From the NCBI GenBank assembly GCA_002077065.1, contig NAJO01000001.1, forward strand, positions 186,001-250,000: a DNA stretch of 64,000 nucleotides, in the 5' to 3' direction. A model generated the notes under the pieces. That model saw nothing but the letters and a program-made list of their open reading frames with translations, searched no databases and was not told the DNA's origin. This document shows, one piece after another, positions 1 through 11,616 of this stretch. How positions within the stretch are numbered: the first letter of the stretch is position 1; the number at the start of each line of letters is the position of its first letter. Source of the DNA: Cryoendolithus antarcticus. Taxonomy: Eukaryota; Ascomycota; Dothideomycetes; Cladosporiales; Cladosporiaceae. A program made the translations under genes and the position numbers.

Positions 1-388
1 CTAGCTCCGCGCCAGTCACTATGCCATCCACGAGATCTTTGCGAACAACAAGCTGCAAACCGGGATCACCGCCTCGGGCACCTGGGCCACTCCATGTCCC
101 ATCAGGCAGCGGGTTCGGGACGATGTTCTCTAGTAGGTTCGACCTGCCATAAGCTCCGCGTGACTGTGCCGCCGTCTGATTCCAGATCTGCGGCTGCCAT
201 GTGGTCCTCTCAATCCCCGAGTAGGCGACCGAGGAGATGTGTAGGAAGTCGGTCTCAATCGAGTGCGTGAAGAAGGTCGCAGTGGAATTGGAGGTCTGGA
301 GGGAGAACCCGCATTCGCATACTGCGTAGGCGTGCGTGATCAGAGTAAGTACGAGGTTAAAGACAGAGACAGTCTTGCGAGCCGTCAT
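1..388 (-). CDS. Secreted GH16-like (ConA-like glucanase) protein, 5' part
   Basis: The open frame starts at the ATG at 388-386 and runs without a stop off the left edge, giving 129 codons. The first 22 residues look like a signal peptide: a basic start (MTARK), a hydrophobic core and a small-residue end (THAYA). A Cys-rich start to the mature protein follows (VCECGF), then aromatic segments such as ETDFLHISS, TTWQPQIWNQTAAQSRGAYG and GDPGLQL. This arrangement resembles the N-terminus of fungal GH16-like concanavalin-A-fold glucanases, secreted enzymes acting on beta-glucans of cell walls. The catalytic region lies outside the window, so activity cannot be judged. The family call is by resemblance; secretion is better supported than the enzyme class. 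It lies downstream of the RasGEF gene on the same strand. Confidence 0.6.
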   Translation of the reverse strand, partial: MTARKTVSVFNLVLTLITHAYAVCECGFSLQTSNSTATFFTHSIETDFLHISSVAYSGIERTTWQPQIWNQTAAQSRGAYGRSNLLENIVPNPLPDGTWSGPGARGGDPGLQLVVRKDLVDGIVTGAEL

Positions 389-883
389 ACTTGCGCCAGA
401 ACACCGAACGAATTGGCTGTTGTGCTGCTTTCGGGTGTAATCATGAAATTGACGCCTGCCGAGTTGTTGTCGATCGGAGCTGGTATCGCCAAAATATCAA
501 GCGCGATATTCACTGACCATGCACCAGGGTCCCTGTAGCCATCCGCCGTTGTACAACGCGAGATTAACGGTGACGACAACGACTGACGTCGAACGCCATA
601 CATGCTGTACCAAGGAGTCGGGTGTGACACGTCCACGATTGTCACTTTGGACTGGAAGGTGCGGCTCACTAATCCGTGAAGCACCTCAATCTTCAAGAGA
701 TTAGCAAAATGCTTCCGCAGAGCTACAGATAGCAATATATCGTGAGCCTCTTTCGCGGTAGCTTTTACTGCCGTGCGCCATTCGCTCGTAACGCCATTCA
801 TCATGCACTTCCGTGCCCAGCCAGATGCCAACAGATCCGTATGTATGTCCACCTCACGACGCCATGGCGCCTTACGTGTGCTC
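389..883. other. Intergenic, tandem minus-strand genes
   Basis: This stretch lies between the RasGEF stop and the ATG of the GH16-like gene. It must hold the RasGEF 3' end and the GH16-like promoter. No RNA gene, repeat or conserved coding segment was recognised. Confidence 0.5.
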
Positions 884-3800
884 TCACAAGAAGCCAGATT
901 CCGACAGTAATCTGCACACCCGGTCAGCATCTCACTCAGCAGCGATGTCTTAATCGAATACACTCACCTCGCAATCTTCTCATCCTCCCTCTCCCTCGGC
1001 TCAACGTGCAGACTCCGCTCATACATCTCATGCACATCCCCGGCAGTCTGCATATTATGCAAAATATACTCCTGCAGCTCCGGCACAGCCTGCAGTCCGT
1101 AAGGCACGTTCTGATACTGCTGGATATCCCTAATGACCTCCGCAGTCTTGGCCCGCTTCGCAAAATTGATAAGCTGACTCTTCTTAATGATACTCGGGAT
1201 GCCATCTTCAATAAATGTCAAATCCGTGAGATAGATGCCGAAAAATGGTATGCAGGGCGGGATGGCCTTTTGCAGCGCTTCGCGGTACTCGAGGAAGTTC
1301 TTCGTGGAGCCCATAAGTTTGCGCATGGATTCGAGGACTTGGGTCGTGCGGGCGTTGACTTGCTGCCAGGTGCGGTTGAGGCGGTGGATGGGCGCGGAGC
1401 CGAGCGCGGAGATGATGGAGGTTAGGCAGGAGAAGTTGCTCAGAAAGCGGCATTTGTCGGCTATGGCGACGAAGTGCTTGATCACTACTACGCGGCGTTT
1501 GACGTCTGCTTGCGTGAGGATCATCTGCGCAACCCAGTTTGTGAGTTGATTGGAGTGGAGGATGAGAGCTTTGACATTCGCGGCTGGGTCGAGGGTAGGG
1601 TCGCCGACTTTCTTGTGCCAGGTTTTGTTGAGGCATTCGGTGGGTTTTATCTTGCCGTAGAGGCGGGACTCGATGATTGTGAGTTGGCGGGCGAATTCGA
1701 GGGCGTCTATGTCGAGGAATTTGAGCTTCTTCATGTTTTTTGGGACGATCGGGGGAGGTGCTTGAGAGTTCATTGTGAGAATTAGCTTCTTGCTGGAAGC
1801 ATCTTGGCCGCGCATTCGCTGCTCGATAGCTGTCATTAGTGGACCAGCTCCTGGCGTGCTTGTAGACTGTACAGTGTCCTTTGCGAAGTTGTACACCCGC
1901 TGCATGAGCTGCTGGCTAGCCTCGTCGCTGCCCTCCATCCAGTAGGTGTCGAACCACGACTTCAGGATGTTGACCACTCGAAAGCGAATCGGCTTCTGCT
2001 TCTTGTCAACCCAAGTCTGCAGGTCCGGACCTGCTAAGCCAGGTGGTGGCTGTAAAGTCCATCGCTTGACTAGCATGTCAAACAGCTCAGGAGCTGTAGT
2101 GAACGATCGATACGTGAGTAGAAATGTGTTGTTGAAGTGCGAGTCCAGCCGATCGTGCCTCGTCAATTGCTCGACGAGAGCAGTCAAAGTACCTCCCCGA
2201 AGCTGCGGAACCTCAGTCTTGGTATCGTACGCTATCTCGCCCTCGTGGTCCAGCTGTAGATATTCAGGAACTTCCTCAGCATCTCGCGGCGTCGCAGGCA
2301 CTTCGCCGAAGAATCGCTTGACCTTCGAGTTCTCGACATTGCGCTGCATGTCTGCCGCCGGATTGGCGCCATCCGGATACGATTTCGACTGCCCGATATC
2401 TGCCAGCATCTGCGGCCGCAGACTACTCGAGCCATTGCGGATATGTGATTCGTAAGCTGCGCCTCCATCGGTCAAGCGATGTGGATCTCGCTCAATGCCA
2501 TGCTCCGGAATCATCAATTCTGATAGTAGCTGCAATGAGAAGAGGATTTGCGACGCGGACGTATCGAGGTCCCGCCCGATAGACCTCACTCTGTTGAGAC
2601 GCTCTTCGAGCGAGCTGCCGCGCACTTCCGCCCACTCGTCTGCAAGAGGACTCGCCACTGCTTGACATGCCATCACCAAATCCGATGCAGAATCGTACAG
2701 TTTCTGCTTCTGCTCAGCAAAGTCATTGATCTGCGGATTCGTGAAGTCCGATCCCAAGGGTGCTAGGTTAACCGACTCCACTGTAGACAGGTACGGTCGG
2801 CACACTTCGATCACTTGACTACCTTGCCGACAGATGTTGTCGCCAATCTTGCGATGCTTTTGAGGCGTAATAAGCTTCTCCCGCAAGATCAGATTCTCGT
2901 CCAGCCTCCGAATACTCGTCACAACAAGCCTCTTCAAATCCTCCATCCGGTCCAGCAAAGCCTGATCCAGCTGCGCCGTAGGCTCCGTTACAGCATCCGG
3001 CTCATCATCCATGAAAGACATAGAAGCCATCGGATCCTTCGCCAACAACCCATTGCTCTGCCAGTTTGCCGCAATTCTATTTCCAGACACAAAACCCGGC
3101 GTCAAGCGTGGGATGTCTTCCCCACGCTGCTGCCGTGCCACTTCCACAAACCCATACACGCCGTGTAGCACGCCGTCGGCTTCCTGCAGACACTTGGCTT
3201 GCGAGTCTGGTGCTGGCCAGTCTGCGGCGGCGATGTGGGAGGACAGGACCAGCTTGGAGAAACGCGACATCATCTCGCGGAAGTGCGGGTAGAGGGCTTT
3301 ATTGGTCGAGATGATGGAAGGGTTGCCGGAATGGTTGTCGGTTGTGCCGGATCCGGCGGCGAGCAGCAGGCGCAGGTGGTCCGAGATGTCCTCGGCACGG
3401 CGGACGTACTCTGAGCGCTCGCGGTTGTTGATGACTTCTCGGTAGCGCTGGATGGCTCGGCGCATGTCCTCCAGCATGGCATTCCAGGTGAGTGGTACGG
3501 CATACGCGTCGTCGAAAAAGCGCCGAGGTGGCAATGAAGTCGTGGACAATGCGGCGGGTGCGTTGGCAAAGGAAGTCATCGTTGTACCAATCGGCGGGAT
3601 GCCCTGTTGAATTGCGGAGAAAGATGGGTTGTTCATGCTGGCGAGATTCGATTGCGACCGGTTCGTTGATACTGCATTGAGTGAGTCCATTGACGTGGCT
3701 GGTGACACGCCATCTGATAAGTACGACCGACGACGACGATGCTAGAATGAAATCGCGTTAGTCCCATTTCTAAGACATGAGAGGATACTCAGTAGAGATC

Positions 3801-4452
3801 TACTCACGCTCGAATGCTTCGATCCAATAGTATACGAAGTCTCCTCCGTCTCCGAAGCCGAAGCATAATCCGTCTCATCATCACGCTCATACCCCGGCGC
3901 CATGATATCAGCAGGCGGCCTTGTCTGATCCGGGATATAGATATTCGTCCGATCCAGCGGCCCAGACTCGTTGCTCGAAGTAGGCGCCTCGAGAGGCAAC
4001 TCCATTCTACTATCCCCCGTCAAAGTGTTGAAGTAGAATAACCTCCCATCGGGCGTAGCCTGCGGTATCCAGAACGCCGCCTCTTCCTGCGTACTAGTAG
4101 GCAGCGCATCGTGCTCCGCCAGACTGCCATTCACAGCTCCTCTGCCAAAGCTAGCATCCAGTCCCATCTCGTGTTCGCCGAACTCGTCCTCTGACTCCTC
4201 CGTCTCGGACTCCTGCCCTCGAAGTCCGCTGCCATCTTCGAAAGACGACACAACTGCGCAGTAATTGCTCGGAAACCAGCCTCGTACGCCATTGATCACT
4301 CCGTCCCACCATCCGCTCTCGAGCTGTGTTATGACTTGTATAATGTCGCCTTGGCGGAAGCTTAGGCTCGTCCGGTCGTCTGCGTCGTAGTCGTAGAGTG
4401 CGCGGACGTAGAGCTGGCCAGCTGGCGACACAGTACTGGCGTGGCCGTTCAT
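884..4452 (-). CDS. CDC25: Cdc25-type Ras guanine nucleotide exchange factor (SH3-RasGEFN-RasGEF)
   Basis: The product loads GTP onto Ras at the plasma membrane, upstream of cAMP/PKA signalling. There are three exons: 4452-3808, 3741-968 and 911-884. Introns are 3807-3742 (GTGAGT...CTAG) and 967-912 (GTGAGT...GCAG). The protein is about 1,148 residues. An SH3 domain covers residues 14-70 (ALYDYDADD, GWWDG, GWFPSNY). A WW-like patch lies near 130-157. RasGEF_N covers about 728-846 (GGTLTALVEQL, FLLTYRSF) and the catalytic RasGEF domain about 890-1106 (LDIDALEFARQL, FFGIYLTDLTF). Without the last intron the frame would stop right after EDEKIA(R). Splicing adds LLSESGFL and a stop, which matches the conserved C-terminus of fungal Cdc25 proteins as I recall it. 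Length and order fit the family. Confidence 0.93.
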
Positions 4453-7223
4453 AGCGGCGGACGTGTAGTAGCTTCCTCGGAAGGTGTCGCTCTCTCACGA
4501 CTGAAGTCCTTCAACTTTGCGGTTCCAAGACCTGCTGAAACCGCAATCGCCGAACTTGGCTAGGACGCGATTCACGCGGTCGTGGCGTGGAGGCCGGACC
4601 TGTCTGTTCGAACTCCACTGCTGTCGTATCCGCCACCTGAGGCGGCGTGTCTAGGCTAAGTGACGAATCTGTCACTGGAATGCTGCGCCGTCCTGGGGGA
4701 AGATCCGGGTATATACTCCAGTCATGCGACGATGTCCTCCTGAGAACAGCGACACTTTTGTCGCACGCCAGCTGAGCGAGTGGATGGGCTCACAAGTAAG
4801 CCATTTCCTTAGAGTGGAAGACTATGCATGAACGATATACGCGCAAGGTGCTGATTTAGGACGGTCATTCGCTGTAGCGAGGCGCGAGACGTGCGAGTGC
4901 GGGTATGCCCGAGACGGATCTTGTCCACTCTCCTCGGAATAATAACAACATAGCCGCGAAAGCTGTCAAGCGACTACATATATGAATGCTACATTGTCAA
5001 GCATCGCGCCACATGGATCGATGGTCAGCCGACACGACAAGCGGCAGAGGAGGTTCGCTCGTGCAGTCCTATGAAGTGACCAGCTTGATTCTGCTCTTAT
5101 ACTCAGCGTTGCTTTCTCAGACGCGACGACTACCATAGCCTGGGATATCGTCTGGACTGGGCGAGCTTTCATGCTCGCGTACACATAAACTCGACCGTCA
5201 AGTCCCTATCGCTGCTGAGCCTCGGATCATCTCACCTACCTGCTATATCCGGCATCTGCTTATCGACCGTTCGCAGCCATCGAAAACGGTCCAAGCATGG
5301 CGAAAGCAAAGCGATGCAACTTCTCCCCCGCCATCGCATTGTAGAGCCTCACTTTGCACGTGACAGCATGGACTTGTCTCACCGGACTCCACTCCTTCTC
5401 CGAGGGCGACACATGCAGAGCGAGCGAAGCCGATGGAGGGGTGGAAGTGGCGCGAGGGGCAATATCGCGGATGCAAGTTGTGCTGCGGCGATAGCAGGTC
5501 TGAAGCGGATGTAGCGATACGGTACCTGCATTGTTGATGGCCTCTATCCCGAATCCCCACTGAAGGGCGGAGGGGCATTGCGCGTCTGGCCAAAATGCTT
5601 CCTACGCGGCCAAGACTGGCGAATTAATCCTTATCGCGTCCCTAGCCATGGCTCGAACGGCTCGCGCTCTCTGTCACGTGTGATTTCGTCACACGTCCAA
5701 CGGCTCAAACCCCATTACAAACAGACCAGTACCATCCTCGGCTTTAGCTCGCGAAATCGAAATTCCAAAGGACCAAGGTCCAAGGACGAGACTCCCGTTT
5801 GCGCACGCCCACCGCCTAGCAACTCCGAGAGCATGGCAAGTGGGGCCTGTCACCCCGGACGGCAGCCGAGATGACCAGAAGCCGTTTTGTGTGCCGTGCC
5901 ATGAGATCCAAATACAGTAGCAGTAGCAGACCGAACAATAACCGCTCATCAACTCCATCATTACACTACCCCTCTCATCACCCCGCTATACGACGTCAGC
6001 CTGATATACGCTGCATTCCAGCACGGCGGTAAGCGACGTTCACATGTTGTAATGGCAAGGCAGTTGGTGCGCAGTGCGGTCAGAGAAGCGGTCGGAAACG
6101 CGCTATGGACTTTTCGATGGAAGTTCGATTGCAGTAGCGTTTGCTGTGGAGTTGCCAAGGGCGCTCTAGGGGAGCTGCCACCCGGCGCGCTAGTGGCACA
6201 GGAACAGGGAGTTGGGATGGGAGATCGTGGAAGCGATACGAGTCGAATCTATTATGGTGATGCTGGTATGCTGGTGTTTGCGCCCCCAGCTACATGTGCA
6301 GGTTGTAGTCATCATTATCAGGAGCTCTCTAAGTGGGCTTTAATGGCGTGGCCAAATGCGATGTTGTCAACGCAAGGGAGGCTCAATTGATCACGGCCGG
6401 AGAATAGAAGGAGGGGCTGCTCCATGACGAGTCAAAACGAGGCTGGATCGGGATTACGACCGCGGCGGGGGGCTCATCGGCGCCACGCGAGTCATCTTGC
6501 CTTCACCGCGTTTGATGAATGATGATGGTGAAGTGGATGGCCGCACCGACCATTGCCGTGGTATGCGGTGATGGAGTCGCATACGTGTGTAGATAGGACG
6601 AGAATGCTGAACCAACGAGAGGGCCAGATGCGAGGAGGCGCAACAGATAGGTAGCGTATGTACTGTAGTAAAGTAGGTAGCCATCGAAGAACGGAGCAGT
6701 CGCCGCCCGTGATTCTTGAAGAAATGACAACTCGACGAGTCAAAAGCGACGCGGTGAAGGTGCAGCATGCGATTCGTTGCGCCGGCACGTACATGCCTCT
6801 TTAACCTTGCACGTGATGAAATAGAACAAATCGCAGCGTGTACCAATTGAAATAGTGTTGGCACCCCTGCGCGGAGCCCGTCACGACCGTCACGAGGCTG
6901 TGGCTGGGCGGGCGTTGCGCCCACTTTGCGGGCGCCCTCTATTTCCTTGCCCCTCGTTCACTCCCGTCACGACAAGCTCTCAGCACAATAGTCTGTCCAT
7001 ACGCGGTACCTCGCTTTACACGCATATTCATCGTCTGAGCATCAGCATCTCGACGAGACATTTGCATATTGCATCTCACTCTGCCCAGCGCTGTGCAGAG
7101 CCGCCATGCACTCCACGCCCATACGCATCAACCTCACCGACATCGACAGTTGAACCGCGGAGAGCACGCCGGGTGCTTGGCTTGCGCATCTCAGGACCAT
7201 CAACATCGCATCAGTGCGCCGAG
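4453..7223. other. Long divergent intergenic region (RasGEF / C2H2 factor)
   Basis: These 2.8 kb separate two divergently transcribed regulatory genes and should hold both promoters and 5' leaders. Several short open frames occur on both strands (for example 5578-5874 plus and 6454-6924 minus), but none has a recognisable domain. No tRNA-like cloverleaf was found. An open frame continues upstream of the factor's ATG in its own frame to 6855, but it is low-complexity and treated as leader. Confidence 0.45.
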
Positions 7224-9704
7224 ATGGATGCCACAGCAGGCGTGATGGACGCGACGCTACTCGCGCAGTCGCCACCCTCTGCGAAAAAGGCGAACATCAT
7301 GAACGGGACCACACCAGACGGTAAGGAAAAGGAAAAGCGGTATAAGTGCCAATTCTGCAATCGTGCATTCAGTCGCTCGGAACACAGATCGCGACACGAG
7401 CGGTCGCATACAAAAGAGCGGCCGTTCAAATGCTTGAAATGTCGATCTACATTCGTGCGCCGCGATCTGCTACTGCGGCACGATCGGACTGTGCATGCGA
7501 AGGATGGCGGTGTACCACTGCAGTCCGATACGAAGCGGCGCAATACTGGGAGCAAGTCGGCGCCCGACGAGAGTTCATCGAAATTGCCAGAGCTTGATGA
7601 CGCCGCGCTTGAGCAGTTCGGCGACAGCAATGACCCATTCGGTGTGGAGCAGGCTGCCATGTTGATGGCCAACTTCCAGCAGAAGGCCGCCATGTCTGGA
7701 CAGGACGTCGCGAGCATCACAGCCGAGCCTCTAATATCGCCACATGGGCCGCAGATGCTGGAGCCGAGCATACCGTACCCGGGCTCGATGACTCTACCTC
7801 AGATGCAGTGGGATCAAATGATGCCGCAGACTATCAGCCAGCCGAAGACATCCTCCATCACATCAAGTACAGACCCGTCGCATGACCTACTCAGCTTCTC
7901 GAATGGCGTGTCGCATTCCAACACCTTGCCGCCGCTCATGAATCGCGACCTGAACAACTCGAACGATGGTCTGCCATCATTCAACTCATCTGCCATGATG
8001 GGAGGCATGGGCACACCAGGCGCGCTATCGCCGTTCCCCTCAATGATAGGCCCGGTGTCGCCGGTCGATTATCGCAAGTCGCCTGGCCCTGCACAGCCCT
8101 GTACAATGACAAAAGCGCCTCAAGTCGAGACGGAGGACCAGATAAATCGCATTATGGACAACATTCGGCATTGCGACAGCGAAGGCGAGTTGATTGACAC
8201 GTTCCGCCTGCCAGTGTTGTCAGTGCTGAATCGGTATCTGTCGACGTACTTCAACCTCTTCCATCACCACTTGCCGTTCGTGCATCCGGCATCATTTGAT
8301 CCTGCAAAGATCTCGGCACCGCTGCTATTGTCAGTACTCTCGATAGGTGCACTGTACACGTTCGAGCAAGATCAGGCGTACATGCTGCACATCGGCTCGA
8401 AAGTGCTGGTCACCCAGTTCCTGCAGAAGAAGGAGAACTTCAGCTCGAGAAAGTGTCCGCTCTGGATGATGCAGAGTTCGTTACTCAATATGAGCTTCGC
8501 AAGCTGGAGTGGCGATCCCAAAGGTCTTGAGTGGGCGTGTTCGATCAAGAGTCTGCTCGCAAACATGGTGGCCGGGAATCGCTACGAGTTAAAGCTGCGC
8601 ACTGACTCAAGAGAAGGTCGCCTAGCCACGCATGAAGAGTGGATAGAAGACGAAGGTTGCCGGCGAACATACTTCGCAGTGTACATTTTCTTTGGCCTGC
8701 TGACAATGACGTACAACCACACGCCAGCAATCAGCTTCAATGAATTCGATTCATTGGATCTGCCCTCCTCGGAATCACTCTGGAGCATGGAGCTGACTGA
8801 CGAAGACAGTTGGCGCGAGCTGCAGAGTGCCTCCCAGATACTTACCTTTCGACAAGCCCACGATGCTCTCTTCTCCGGCAACTCCGCTCGCTATAGCGCC
8901 TTCGGCACTCGCGTCATGATCAATGCGATACTCATGGAAGTCTGGTATCACAAGCGCTCTCCCGATGCCTTGCAAGACGTCGTCACAGAGTACAAGCTCC
9001 GCCTCGCGCTTGAAACTTGGGAGTCCTCTCTCGATCAATGCGAACCTGAGACCGTTGTCGTGCAGCTCTCTGCACCGCATAAAGGTCATCCTCTAATCTT
9101 CAACGCAATGGCTATGTACCGCAACTGCCAAGCCCGGTTACTAGTCGACCTGAAGACAGTCCAAGAAGCTCTCCGCTACCACGACTCCTACGAAGTCGCT
9201 GCGGCCATGACCAACGCCCGTGACAAAGTCAAGCGCTCCCAAGAAATGCTCAAAGTAATCCAATTCTGCTTCGACTGCATCGAAGTCGCGGCCCTCCAAG
9301 GCATCCGCTGGGTCGCGCGCACCTCAGCCACAAACTGGTCCATCGAGCATCCCCTCTGCGGACTTGATCTCATGATCATCCTCTCTCTCTGGCTCTGGCG
9401 CGTCGAGCATGATGACGAACCTGCCAGCGATGAGGAGAAGAGCATGTACCAGAAGCTCCGTAATCTCTTCGACGAGGATTCGATGGACCCATTCAGTCAG
9501 AAGCTGAGCAGTACCGTGGCAAGGCTTTGGGGGAGTATGATCGATGAGGTTGTCGTATGGGGGATTACGAAGTTGATGGGAGAGAGCTTCAAATTGCACA
9601 GTCAGGCGTTGGCGGGGTATGAGGACTCGCTGGTGGTGGAAGGATCTAATGGCCTGCAGAATGCTGTGGGAGTGCCGTTGGTGGCGGAGGTGGCGGCTTA
9701 CTAG
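7224..9704 (+). CDS. C2H2 zinc-finger transcription factor with fungal_trans domain (AmdX-like)
   Basis: An uninterrupted 826-residue protein, probably a nuclear DNA-binding regulator. Two N-terminal C2H2 fingers are visible: C42-x2-C45-x12-H58-x3-H62 and C70-x2-C73-x12-H86-x4-H91, joined by the linker TKERPFK. A low-complexity Ser/Pro/Met-rich stretch follows, and then a fungal_trans-type middle homology region from about residue 310 (starting near DQINRIMDNIRHCDSEGELI, with YFNLFHHHLPFVHP). The ATG at 7224 was chosen over the longer in-frame extension to 6855 because the family starts shortly before the fingers and the extension is low complexity. The layout resembles Aspergillus AmdX, an activator of amide use, but orthology is inference and the target genes are unknown. 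Confidence 0.88.
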   Translation: MDATAGVMDATLLAQSPPSAKKANIMNGTTPDGKEKEKRYKCQFCNRAFSRSEHRSRHERSHTKERPFKCLKCRSTFVRRDLLLRHDRTVHAKDGGVPLQSDTKRRNTGSKSAPDESSSKLPELDDAALEQFGDSNDPFGVEQAAMLMANFQQKAAMSGQDVASITAEPLISPHGPQMLEPSIPYPGSMTLPQMQWDQMMPQTISQPKTSSITSSTDPSHDLLSFSNGVSHSNTLPPLMNRDLNNSNDGLPSFNSSAMMGGMGTPGALSPFPSMIGPVSPVDYRKSPGPAQPCTMTKAPQVETEDQINRIMDNIRHCDSEGELIDTFRLPVLSVLNRYLSTYFNLFHHHLPFVHPASFDPAKISAPLLLSVLSIGALYTFEQDQAYMLHIGSKVLVTQFLQKKENFSSRKCPLWMMQSSLLNMSFASWSGDPKGLEWACSIKSLLANMVAGNRYELKLRTDSREGRLATHEEWIEDEGCRRTYFAVYIFFGLLTMTYNHTPAISFNEFDSLDLPSSESLWSMELTDEDSWRELQSASQILTFRQAHDALFSGNSARYSAFGTRVMINAILMEVWYHKRSPDALQDVVTEYKLRLALETWESSLDQCEPETVVVQLSAPHKGHPLIFNAMAMYRNCQARLLVDLKTVQEALRYHDSYEVAAAMTNARDKVKRSQEMLKVIQFCFDCIEVAALQGIRWVARTSATNWSIEHPLCGLDLMIILSLWLWRVEHDDEPASDEEKSMYQKLRNLFDEDSMDPFSQKLSSTVARLWGSMIDEVVVWGITKLMGESFKLHSQALAGYEDSLVVEGSNGLQNAVGVPLVAEVAAY

Positions 9705-10420
9705 GGGGTGCTGAAACTTCGACACCGCTTACTCATCTGGCACTTTTGACCACTGGTGCTTAGTCGATGGAGCGCGGAAGACTCGCCACTCGACAGGCTG
9801 GCAGGACCGCCTCATCGCGTGCAAGTGGGCGCGCTGTACTCGTGTTGCTTTTGTTGTGCAGTTGATACCATGTGCTTTTAGGTGTTTTGAGCATGCTTGG
9901 GATCTTTGGGCGAGGCGTTCTTGGGAGGATGGGGTGCATAGCATGGTATTGACTGGCTGGACTAGAGTGCAAGAAGGGAGGATGGTGGAACATGAGGAGG
10001 GTAAGAGGGAAGGGCAAACATGGTGGGAGGGTAGTGTAATATAGGTATGTGGTATCTGGCAGTACTCATCAGCTCGTTACTATGCAAAGGTGAGTGGGTC
10101 TCGGTGTCTCATTTTGAACTTCACTTCAAGGACTTGGCGCACGTGATGCTAAGCGGTCGCTCCTGCCATGGCGGAGAAATCGAAACATCGAACACAAAAA
10201 GTAGATCTCCAGCGAAGGTCACCGAGGCTTGAGCTAATACCACTGAGCTCCGACACCACTTTTCATTGGTAGCACGTACCGCAGAGTGCGTTTGCAGTTG
10301 CCACATAGAAGCGTAGTAGATCATCTGCTTTCGCAGCAAGCGACGCCGGGATTGCGTCGGCACCCTCGCTGGCTTGTCGCCAGGGAACGATAGCTCGACT
10401 CCTTCCTCGCAGCATCGACC
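9705..10420. other. Intergenic upstream of the BTB array
   Basis: No recognisable coding, RNA or repeat feature was found. It holds the 3' end of the C2H2 factor and the promoter of the first BTB gene. Short open frames here have no family resemblance. Confidence 0.4.
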
Positions 10421-11196
10421 ATGCCTACACTCGAGAAGCCCACCGTGCAATGCGAGTAAGTGACAGCCCTCCTCGCCCATTCCCATGCGCAGCTGCTAAT
10501 CACCTTAGGCTTCACTACCAAAGAACATTCCAAGTCGCGGTCGAAGCTGCACCCGAGTCAAAGATCTACACACTGCACGAGGACATCTTCCTCTCTCGCT
10601 CAACTTTCCTCCGCGCAGCTCGGTCGCAACACTGGGCAACTGATGAGACCATCACCGATCTTACGGACGAGAAACCCAAGATCTTCGAGGCGTACCTCCA
10701 CTGCATTTATCGGGACGAAGTCAATAAGCACTACAAATCGAACCACGCGCACCAGCCGTTATTCGAGTTGTACGTCTTGGCAGACAAGCTCGAGGACGCC
10801 AAAACCGCAAACGTCATCATCGACGAGATCGTCGAACGCTCAAAAGACATACTGATTCCTACAGCCACCGAGGCCCGCTACGTCTACACGCACAGCGTTA
10901 CCGGCAGCCCACTCCGCATGCTTCTCGTCGATCTGCTCGTTCACGAATGGGATGGTGTTGCTGAAAAAAGCCGTATCTTCCCAAAGCAATTGCTCCTAGA
11001 CGCGATGAGCGAGTACGCTAGAATCCAAGTCGAGTGCGCTGAGGCTGAAGTTGTGGCGGCGTTTACGACTACGTTGCAGGAGCAGGACTATGGCAGGTAT
11101 CATGTGCACAACGGAGAGTATCCGGCGTCGGATTGTTCGACCGAGTGCGTATATAACACAGAAGAGGACAGCGCGGAGTCTATGGAAGAGTCCTGA
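10421..11196 (+). CDS. BTB/POZ domain protein, array copy 1 (intact)
   Basis: Exon 1 is 10421-10455 (35 nt, MPTLEKPTVQC plus two bases) and exon 2 is 10509-11196. The intron is 53 nt (GTAAGT...TTAG). Phase is kept across the junction (GA|G), giving 240 residues. The N-terminal half is a BTB fold: FQVAVE, IYTLHEDIFLSRSTFLRAA, FEAYLHCIYRDEV, LYVLADKLEDAKTANVIIDE. The motif SPLRMLLVDLLVHEW, shared with the other copies, follows. The C-terminal Cys/His motif of copies 2-4 is degenerate here (YHVHNGEYPASDC). BTB proteins mediate protein-protein contacts, often with cullin-3, but large fungal families of this kind have no assigned role. The 35-nt first exon is shared with copies 2 and 4, which supports the gene model. 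Confidence 0.85.
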
Positions 11197-11616
11197 TTGC
11201 GGCCGCGATTTGAGGGAATGTAACCACGACGGAGAATGGCACTGGCGCTTAGTTGATCCGGTATTCTTGAGTATACATGCCTCGCAATTGAGTGATGGCA
11301 ACAGTGAATTCACGAGTAAGTACTTGGGAGGGACCGATGGAGTCAGTCATATGAGTTGTAAGTATCATTCTATGATGTGATCTCACTTTGTCGTTACATC
11401 TGCAACAGCGCAAGACTTCACTTCAAGCAATCACTCCGCGCCAATATGTCATTCACGTGCTTGATGCACCGATCAGCGTAGTACTGTATTGCTGATCTAA
11501 TCCACCGCTGCCTCACACTACTACTTACATCTATAGAAACACTCAACATCGTCCATCTCTGCGCCAACCAACACTAGCAACATCGCATCAAGGAGTGACC
11601 CTACAGCATCTCGAGC
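11197..11616. other. Intergenic between BTB copies 1 and 2
   Basis: About 420 bases with no recognisable gene. It presumably holds the copy 1 3' end and the copy 2 promoter. No relic of a further BTB copy was seen. Confidence 0.4.

Noticed and set aside
385..963. A 192-codon minus-strand open frame directly after the RasGEF stop
   Set aside because: It overlaps the last RasGEF intron and 28-nt exon in a different frame and reaches the GH16-like start; it has no family resemblance.
742..1425. A 227-codon plus-strand frame over the RasGEF catalytic region
   Set aside because: It is antisense to a conserved RasGEF domain; composition is that of a shadow frame.
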